From Sipunculus nudus (lineage: Eukaryota; Annelida; Sipuncula; Golfingiida; Sipunculidae): a stretch of DNA of 64,000 nt. The position numbers and the translations under genes are program-made. Positions within the stretch are counted from its first letter, which is position 1; each line of letters begins with the position of its first letter. This document shows positions 56,341 through 64,000 of this stretch, piece after piece. The notes under the pieces were generated by a model. That model was given only the letters and a program-made list of their open reading frames with translations, had not been told where the DNA came from and searched no databases. The stretch lies in the NCBI GenBank assembly GCA_026874595.1, contig CM049310.1:77059056-77123055 (forward strand), in the 5' to 3' direction.

Positions 56341-57584
56341 TTTAGATATTATACAGTAATGTAGATAGGGCTTGATTAATTTAACCTTACCCCTAATGAA
56401 GCTACATGTAAATGTAATTAAAACATTTTGTTCATATGTTTGTCCTTTTTATAAGTTGACCCATTGTTAACCCAATTAGGGAAAGGTAGTGCATATTGAT
56501 GTGATCAAAATATGCGTCGAATCTCCGCCAGGTATCACCAATGTTCCTTTAAATCTTTGGTAAGGGAGGCATCCTTTGATCCTCGAATTTTTTTAGGGCT
56601 TGTCCCATATCTTGCCTTCACAAAGTAAAACCTATTGCTTTGATACATTCCACGCAACCTTTTAGAAAATTGAAAAAAACTTTTCGTTTTCACTCCGCTA
56701 TTTCTAAATTATTTACGGTCAGAACTTATCTTACTTACCAATAAACATATAATTTCTTATCGACCGAATTTGCCTGGGACGATAACTGGGGCACGTATCG
56801 TAAGAAATGGGTTATTAAATGGGAAACCAATAATCATTCACGTCACTGAATATCGGCCAATCACATAATGAAACAAAATACTACATACCTGACACAAAAT
56901 ATAAAAATAATATAAAAACTTTCTGGATGAATTCAGCAGCAACAGAAAACAACCGCATGAAGAATAAATAAAATAATAAAAGAAGAGAGATTTTGTTCAG
57001 TTTTGACAGCCACTAGAATTGCAAGATTGAAAGCTTTGGGATACAAGAGTCAATTTCTTTGAGTGAGACACAAACTGTCACTGAAGTTACGAGTGACGGC
57101 CAAGAAAAAGGGTCGTGAAATGCCTTTCAATGATGAAATCAGCATTATGGGAAGACCACGTGACCAAAAGGGGATTCCCCATGGGAATCCCCATCAAGAC
57201 ACCAGGATGAGAAGGCGCTCCAGCTTACTTTGGGTGGTTTAGTCAGAGGGGAGACAAAAAGTAATTTCGTTAGGTCACATTTCAGAGTCGTCTGGTTTCT
57301 TAACGTCAATTCTTCAGTGGACGCTTACAGGATAAAAAACGTCGGGCAGACAGTATCAGGATCGGACAATAGAAATCTTCAAGAGGTGGCAGTATCCCCC
57401 AAATCAATAAATATATTCTTGTAGAAGAACTATGATTTTTAAAAACTTTTTTTGGTTAATAAATAATTATAACCAAATCTCGATGTTGAAAAGAAGGAAA
57501 TTGCGATGTGATTATCTTCTAGGATGATTGGAAAAAATGGGTGAACCCAAAATCAAAGTAATGACAATAAACAGTTTTTCTTGT
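56341..57584. other. No gene recognised
   Basis: AT-rich with a GC-richer patch at 57000-57400. ORF 57230-57424 has no domain. Confidence 0.4.
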
Positions 57585-57690
57585 CAGATGACGCAAAGCC
57601 GGGAGGTCATGAGTTCGAATCCAACCAAGGAGTAGTGAGTTCTTTCAAGGTCGGTCCAGATTCCGATTAAGTGCTCTGCAGGCTTAATGG
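57585..57690 (+). repeat. SINE-like fragment
   Basis: GCCGGGAGGTCATGAGTTCG, followed by AATCC, looks like a tRNA 3' half with a B box. The A box is not clear. The 3' body is short. Confidence 0.35.
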
Positions 57691-58453
57691 GAAAGTTTTG
57701 TTATTACTCACAAACGAGTTCGAATTTAGGGGGTTTCTATTTTTGACCCAGCAGGGGCGATATTTTCACACAAGGGACCAGCAGGTGCGGTAGCTACCAG
57801 GCCTGTATGACCCCAAGGTATAAATAAGATTAAGCGTGTGCTACCGCCCTATCATACGGAAACGCATAGTCCAGAAATGTCAATCCCAAACCTAAATGGA
57901 ATTCCGAAGAAGTACGCACAATGGTCAGAATTGTTAAGTAATCATAAAAAATAGAGGCCGTTACTGAAATAAAAAGTAGTGACAATAACAAACGAATCAC
58001 GATTTGTAATTAGATATACTTTATAAATATTAAATTTGACATTGTTATTTAAATGGCTAAATATATTAAAAAGATAACCAAAAAGATATTTTAATTATAA
58101 AGCACTGTTTGCCCATCAGTTATAGTGTTTACTTCTTTTGAGGTAATTACTCTGAGATTTATTGACGCGGACGTAATTACTCGAACAGCTGTTCAGGTTC
58201 TGGGCAATGTTCCAGTGTGGAAGATTATTCATTTTGAATTATTATAAGCAGTTTAATTAAAACACTGGTAATTCTTTATCATTTATACATATTAATTATA
58301 GGATTATATTTAGTATTACAATGAATCCCACGTTCACATACCTTCTCCCTATAAACAGGTTTCTTGCTACTTAGCAATGAGATCTTGCTTCATACGACTG
58401 GTACGTGATTGGGCCGAAATCATAACGACCAATTAGGCCCAAAAAAAAATAAA
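57691..58453. other. No feature recognised
   Basis: AT-rich and non-coding by inspection. Confidence 0.45.
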
Positions 58454-58771
58454 AGGTTCGGTTCTCAGGCACCGCCCGCGTCAATTTTAAACACCCGCAT
58501 AAAAAATTTATTAATTTTTATTTTCGATAGAAACTTACCAAATTTGAGCTCCAGCCGCTCGGACATTTTTTCAAGAAGATAAAATCTCACAATTTTGATC
58601 AAATTTCCTTTTTTATGTAGTGCTTTTACTTGTTTAGCAAAATAAATCTGTTATTATCATGCATTTTCCTTATCAATTAGCATTTTATCGAAACATACAA
58701 AAAAATGAAAAATTAAAAAAAAAAGCCCACCCGCATTTATTTCTGAAGAAAAGTGCCTGAGAATCAAACCT
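58454..58771. mobile_element. TIR element, about 318 bp
   Basis: The left end AGGTTCGGTTCTCAGGCACC and the right end (other strand) AGGTTTGATTCTCAGGCAC are inverted. An inner pair, ACACCCGCATAAA and (other strand) AATGCGGGTGGGC, is also present. Poly-A/T runs flank both ends. There is no ORF; the minus ORF at 58685-58936 merely crosses the right end. Confidence 0.65.
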
Positions 58772-59129
58772 AATTTTTTTTTGCCTTAAATCCAATGTAA
58801 CAAATATACACAGTGCAGAGAAATAAGAACTGTTCACACATCTTATCAGTAAGAACACAATCGCCTGAAACTGGATAGGTTTACATGCTTTAAAATGTGG
58901 TGAGATTCTCGAAAACGTTTCATATTGCACGTCCATTGATTTAAAATAATCTGCACATTTGTTTTGCTCGGTCTAACGCTGGGTGTGTTCATAGAGCTCA
59001 CAAGCGTCAGTTCACCCTGGTCACTTGATTTGTTTAATGTCTTGTTAATAAAGCATGCTATAGCAGGAAAGTTTCTTTTTTTGGGGGTGGGGGGGGGGAG
59101 GCGTTAGCCGTGAATACACGACATTTATA

Positions 59130-59620
59130 TATATTGGGCTAGTAAACTTGAGTCGTGATACAAGCCATACGGAGAAATGCATTGCAGTGGTCTTCCATCA
59201 TTTTGCAGCTCATAAACAGCTCATAATCTTACCATTAGAATTAACACAAAAGAACACATGTAAACTCACTACCCAAACTGAAAAAACCGTCCCCATATTA
59301 ACGAATCATTTCCTAAACCGCGTACAAGTTGGCTCTCATCCAGTAACCCGCATGAGCCATGTTTGTATTCATGCTGTCAGAAATTCAACAAACGTGCACA
59401 GGGATTTACCAATATGCCGAGTTAAAACCTATTGTTCTCCTTCATGGTAGGTGTGTCAGAAAGTACACTGAAAAAGAGAACGATTGGTCTGGTTTATGTC
59501 AATTGACAGCGCACTTGTTAGCCATGAGGCAGAAATGACGAAAATATTTGCATCGTCATAGAGCCTTAAAGATATAGGATGTAAAGACACCCTGACAGTC
59601 AGTACGTTGGTCGAAGACAC
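59130..59620 (+). mobile_element. R10 repeat, second copy
   Basis: Homologous to the insertion at 29584-30167, here in the opposite orientation. Landmarks are GAGTCGTGATACAAG, GCATTGCAGTGGTCTTCC, AATTCAACAAACGTGC and AATGACGAAAATATTTGC. Both copies give similar conceptual peptides (CIAVV..., HPVTR.SH.C.HAV.NSTN), which probably reflects shared DNA rather than a gene. Confidence 0.75.
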
Positions 59621-60303
59621 TCTAATGTCTGTGGACGAAATGGGGCTTTAGGGAAAGCTGCTGGAACAAGTTCTCATTGCGACGGAGAGAGGAACCTGCT
59701 CATAGGAAGATGTCTCATCCTCTCGTACATGTGAATGTTAAGTAGGATTTAATACCTCAACCAAGTATTCCATTGGTCGAGAGCTTTAGGCTTTAAGCAT
59801 GAGGTTGGCGTTTTGTGTATTATTGTCAGAATGTATGGAAACTTAAGAAGATCGAGCTAGTAGAATGAAGAAAACGCTCCACATTAAAAATAAAATTGAT
59901 ACGTGTAAGAATATCCTGGAGCGCTGATAAATTTGTATCATCTTTCGTCATAAGATAGAGCTGAAGACAATATAGGTTATGTGTCCCTATCCCTAAGTCA
60001 CATATTTAGGTTGTTTTTTTTTTTATCCCTTTCTCATATTTCATTTTATTTCTTGCACGATTTTCTGTTATTGCACAGGATTAAACAGATTTAACCCGTA
60101 ACGCGTATCAAAACCACCTGGCTTCTTAAATATCACATTCAGTTCAACCGGAAACTCTCATATGCCCCGTCGGATTGCAGCCAATCAAACATTTGGGCCG
60201 TAAAGGGACCATAAACATATATACCATACCTACAGTTATTAAGGATTAAGTCCGTAAATAAAATCTGTGGAGACTTATCCAGATATATACTGGCTTATAT
60301 ATA
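59621..60303. other. No feature recognised
   Basis: AT-rich and non-coding by inspection. A G run near 59084-59098 lies just before the R10 copy. Confidence 0.45.
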
Positions 60304-60749
60304 TACTGTGTTTGGCTTCATATTCGTGAGGTTAAATATTCGCGGATTCACTTCCTCACTGTTTTCCGAGGGTTTTCATTTTCGCGATTAACCATTCCAC
60401 ACTTAAACAATTGACATAACCATTATTATATCAATTACCTAATATGCAAGCAAAATCTTAACAACAAGAAGAGGAGCCAAGAAACACAAATTAACACTCT
60501 TCACGCAAGAGTGGTAGATATGCAAGAGAACTGATGTTATTTAATTTATCAATCTTTGAATTACGGGTAACATAAAATGAATGCAAATATGGAAGCTCTC
60601 GGCACAATAAACGTGCGATGCTATTGATTCTATAGAATAAATTGATGTTAATCTGTGCAGATGAAGCGTCTCACTCTCGAAGTTTGATTTTCGCGATAAT
60701 TCCCCTTCACGAATATCGCGAATTTGAAACCCTTTTGCCACCCACAGTA
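60304..60749. mobile_element. TIR element with TTCGCGA motifs, copy 2
   Basis: The ends TACTGTG and CACAGTA are inverted and include a TA target-like dinucleotide. Near the ends are ATATTCGCGGATTCAC, TTTTCGCGATTAACC, TTTTCGCGATAATTCC and ATATCGCGAATTTG. It is related to 45241-45605. Confidence 0.55.
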
Positions 60750-62150
60750 TTTACATGTGAATTTATAATTGCTGATAAAGCATTTATTAAATTGAGTGTT
60801 TTTATTACAGAACAGAAATGCCAAGCTTTATTCATAAAAGTATTAAGCAAGTGATATTTTACAAGGGGAAGGAAATCGAGAATATACGAAACTGTAAAAC
60901 CTACAAGTCTTTCAACTCAAGGATCATACATGTAACATTAACAGAAATAGATCTCTCCTGGGTCAGTCATACAGGAAACCCTTTATCGATAATACATGGT
61001 TTTATTTTTAAGTCCTTTGAAGATAGGTTGAATAGGTGCAACATTATATTTAACTTGGGACTTGGGACTAAATACAAAATTGTGTACAGACTCTAGCTAA
61101 TGCTATAAAACAGCGATACCACCTACAAAAGGAACTTGTAACAGAGCACTTTGAACTGGTTGAAACACTTTTTTCTTTTTATTTTGGACCTTTAGTAGCA
61201 TATCATTTTATAATCGTCAATTCTACAACCAGTAAACGTGATTGTTTTTAGTTTTAATTTAAATTCTTCAAAAATGTGTATTCCGTAATGATTTCAAAAA
61301 CCAAATATGGGAGTGATGACCTGATTTGGTAAAAATAATTTAAGAATAATTCAGTAGTTTGTTTTACTACTTTTTGTATTCTATTCAATAATCTGTCAGA
61401 TAAGATGTTTCCCTGCATGAGTAGCCATCTTTGGTTTAGCTGGTTACATTTTCAGAGTGTTCACATAACATCATCCAAACAGCGGCTGTCAACTGAGGTT
61501 ATTTTGCTTGTGAACGTGACTGAAAGTTAGACTGAAACAATGTAAAATGTAGAGTGATTTCTCCTCAAGTTTCCCTTGTAAATTCATTTTACCAAAAGAC
61601 CTAATATTCATTAAATTGTGAAATTCCTGTCTCTCTGCAATCCGTCCAGTCTTTTTAAAATATATAAATGATGATAAAATATATAAATATATATGATCAG
61701 TCACACTGACTGAATTTAGGTCTTATCAGAATCATTAAGGCTCTGCGTATTTGTAATTATATGAGAGAGGAACACATTTTGTGACTTTAGCCATGGATGT
61801 TAATTAATTGTGTGTTAAACACGTTCTGCACAAAACATTGCATGGAAACCTTGTACTTTTTATTTTGGTAATGAAAATCAAATTCATTTCTTTTTACTTC
61901 GGAAACACCGGCGCCTATGTGATGTCAGCAGTGGTAAACCTTTAATCTTTGACTCACCGAAAACCTATTGATCTGCATGAACATAATCGAAAAAAGAGGC
62001 AGAATTTGAATAAAATGCAGCTTTTGTTGTCAGATCGGGGTCGTGCAACGCAAATACACAAAACAAAACGTTACGCTGGGATCAGAGAATTTGGGATGAG
62101 CAAAAAAACACATGTTAAGAATTAAAACAGCAAGAAAAAAACAAGCTTAC
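60750..62150. other. No gene recognised; intron of the cysteine-rich gene
   Basis: AT-rich. The plus ORF 60818-61096 and minus ORF 61489-61704 have no domain and no splice support. Confidence 0.45.
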
Positions 62151-62177
62151 CTTCCTCCGCCATAGACGCGGGGATGC
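62151..62177 (-). CDS. Micro-exon (27 nt) of the cysteine-rich gene
   Basis: On the minus strand a pyrimidine-rich acceptor (CTTCTTTTGTTTTTAG) precedes GCATCCCCGCG, and AGGAAG is followed by the strong donor GTAAGCTTG. The exon reads, after one base, HPRVYGGG and two bases (AG). Both candidate downstream exons begin with one base completing this codon: A gives Arg for 42743-42518 and G gives Arg for 51694-51490. It probably encodes part of a propeptide between the signal peptide and the mature domain. In another frame it reads IPASMAEE, which looks like a signal-peptidase site, but that frame does not continue into the cysteine pattern. The upstream exon is not found and may lie beyond 64000. 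Confidence 0.5.
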
Positions 62178-63549
62178 CTAAAAACAAAAGAAGACAATTT
62201 TAAACAAATTTAAAGAAAAAAAAACTGAATGATGATAAATGTCAAACATAGCAGTAAATATTCTAATATATATTGTCAATATAAACTATGTAGCTGAAAC
62301 AGATGGATTAAGAAGAATTTCTGATACCAAATACCTACTTGATAAAAAAATCAATATTCAATAGCTACATATTCATATCTCATTTTAAAAAAGTTCATTT
62401 TACAAAAGTTCAGGTAATTAGATTTAATTAAGCACCACCATCGTGTTGTATACAGGGGCGTTATAAATCTTTAGTTGGCGAAGTTTCCACAATAAGTTTG
62501 GATAATAGGCCTTTACAACAATATGAACAGCAAATAATAAAAAAAATGCAAATACATACACATATATTTATAAAACCTTAATAGACAGGAGCAATAATTA
62601 CTTTATACCAAATAAACTGGTCTATAAATCAAGCAAGATAGAAGAATTCGGCCATAAACCCCGAACTATACACAATAATTGCTCAAAATCACATTTTTGC
62701 GCTCCAACTAAAATAGATTATGGTTATTTACGCATTAGGCCAACGTCAAAATTGACCGGACAATTTATATCCCGCAATGACTATATTTTTCCCATCATGG
62801 CCATTTCACATAATATATTTGAAGTCATTTTTTCATATTAATCATTATATTAATAATTTCTTATTCTACATAATAGTTTTGCAATGTAATAAAAATGTCA
62901 TGTTAATTTGATATTTTTATCCAGACTTCCCAACGATCCCCAGTTTGAAATGAGTTATTACCAAAGATTCAAATGAGACATTCCTGCCGGATACCAAACA
63001 TAAGTAAAAGCAAACTGGTATGAAATCTTAACCATCCGAGCATTAAAGTTCCCGCATTTTGCTATATACTTAAGAACTGTTATGAACTGAACGAATATCC
63101 CGTTTTCATCAGTAGGATCGACGCAACGCATGACAGATCCTTCTAGTAAACTGACAACCACACATTAAAAACAAGTACATGTTGCTCCGGAAAGTCAAGA
63201 AAAATAATATAACTAATTTCTTCTTAAATGCTCAACTAATGTTCATACGCGGTAATGTACTTTAATTTTCTCCATGCAGAATAGGGTATCAAATTCTCTA
63301 AGCCTCAATATATTTTAAAAGCCTAAGGGCTAGCTAAGTCGGAAAAGCACATGTATAATTTTTTCTTTCGGATTTGTGGCAATTTACCTTTACTGATAAA
63401 ATAGGTATTTTATCCAAAATATTAAGGGGACTGATAACAATTGGTTATGGCTTGACAAGAGTTAATCATGAAACATTTCTGTAGGACATGCGAGTTTTTC
63501 AACATTTTTTATAAAAGGACCCCTTAACTTAAGGAAGCTGATTAAAATA

Positions 63550-63550
<1 letters not shown>
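62178..63550. other. No exon recognised
   Basis: AT-rich. The missing first exon of the minus-strand gene was looked for here without success: the hydrophobic ORF at 63550-63840 has no donor in the required phase. Confidence 0.45.
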
Positions 63551-63558
<8 letters not shown>

Positions 63559-63587
<29 letters not shown>

Positions 63588-63628
63588 TTGTGTGTGTGTG
63601 TTTTGTCTGTGTGTGCTTGTGTGTGTGT
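63559..63628. repeat. (TG)n microsatellite
   Basis: TG tract with several interruptions, following a short (TA)n. The minus ORFs over it are His/Thr repeats without meaning. Confidence 0.9.
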
Positions 63629-64000
63629 GATTCCTGATTCGAAATCGGAAGATTTCCGATAGTGAAGTCATCAAACATACGGCCATCAGACAATGCTTTT
63701 TTGAGGCAAAATTTTTTTAAACAAAGAGGTAAATCAAGAGGTATTTTCCCGAATCTACTACGAAACATAAGAGAGAACGAAACAAAACTAATAAAAGAAA
63801 GAAAAAAAAGTCGTTTAGGATTCCCCTTTTGCCTAAACAAATTTTCTTTCCCCTTCTAGAAAAGGTCAAGTTGTGTACATTATCTTTGGAACCTGCGAGA
63901 TGATTTTAATCGCGTGTGAAATTACCACACGTCTTACGTCTTTTGGGGTGTCACATGTCTCTTCGCGTTGTTTTTTTGTTATAAGCGCTGAAGTGTATGA
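63629..64000. other. No feature recognised
   Basis: AT-rich and non-coding by inspection apart from the hydrophobic minus ORF noted above. Confidence 0.45.

Noticed and set aside
62151-62177. Micro-exon read in the IPASMAEE frame as a signal-peptide end
   Set aside because: Attractive as a cleavage site, but joining in that frame destroys the twelve-cysteine pattern of the terminal exon.
63462-63840. Histidine/threonine-rich minus-strand ORFs
   Set aside because: They read the (TG)n microsatellite. The hydrophobic start was considered as the missing signal-peptide exon but has no donor in the required phase.

Overview
The window looks like nuclear DNA of an animal, probably a marine invertebrate and perhaps a mollusc or other lophotrochozoan. 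It is AT-rich. Exons are short and far apart with GT/AG splice signals, and there is dense debris of SINEs, a LINE, a Penelope-like element, solo LTRs and many small inverted-repeat elements. Nothing bacterial is seen: no operons, ribosome binding sites or long ORFs. The taxonomic guess is inference from repeat types; no organism-specific marker gene was recognised.

Only one host gene is well supported, on the minus strand. A 27-nt micro-exon (62177-62151) joins in phase to a terminal exon (42743-42518) encoding a secreted-type cysteine-rich domain with two tandem six-cysteine motifs of cystine-knot spacing. A second candidate terminal exon (51694-51490) lies in the same intron and accepts the same splice phase. 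It encodes a Ser/Thr/Pro-rich stalk ending in a hydrophobic tail, so the locus may make two alternative C-termini. The signal-peptide exon is not visible and probably lies beyond 64000. Weaker candidate exons are at 14302-14206, 18189-18507, 46632-46877, 47796-48086 and 52041-52110.

Layout. 1-11.3 kb: a long imperfect palindrome, a SINE, an eight-copy tandem array of about 94 bp, and a three-copy repeat family. 11.3-14 kb: a decayed LINE and two nested inverted-repeat elements. 14-23 kb: sparse, with SINEs and a GACTCGG-array element. 23-28 kb: a terminal-inverted-repeat (TIR) element invaded by a foldback element, a solo LTR, and another nested pair of TIR elements. 28.6-33.7 kb: a Penelope-like element with a hammerhead-like RNA fold, broken by two insertions with target duplications, followed by (TA)n tracts that host a pogo/Tigger-like element and a solo LTR. 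33.9-34.7 kb: a TIR element packed with CGTA motifs around a TATA/Inr core promoter. 35-42 kb: G-run-associated MITEs, an 84-bp-arm palindrome and a SINE. 42-62 kb: the cysteine-rich gene and its intron, with further repeats. Several sequence-unrelated elements share one plan (short-motif array, unique centre, array), which is the most interesting recurrent pattern here.
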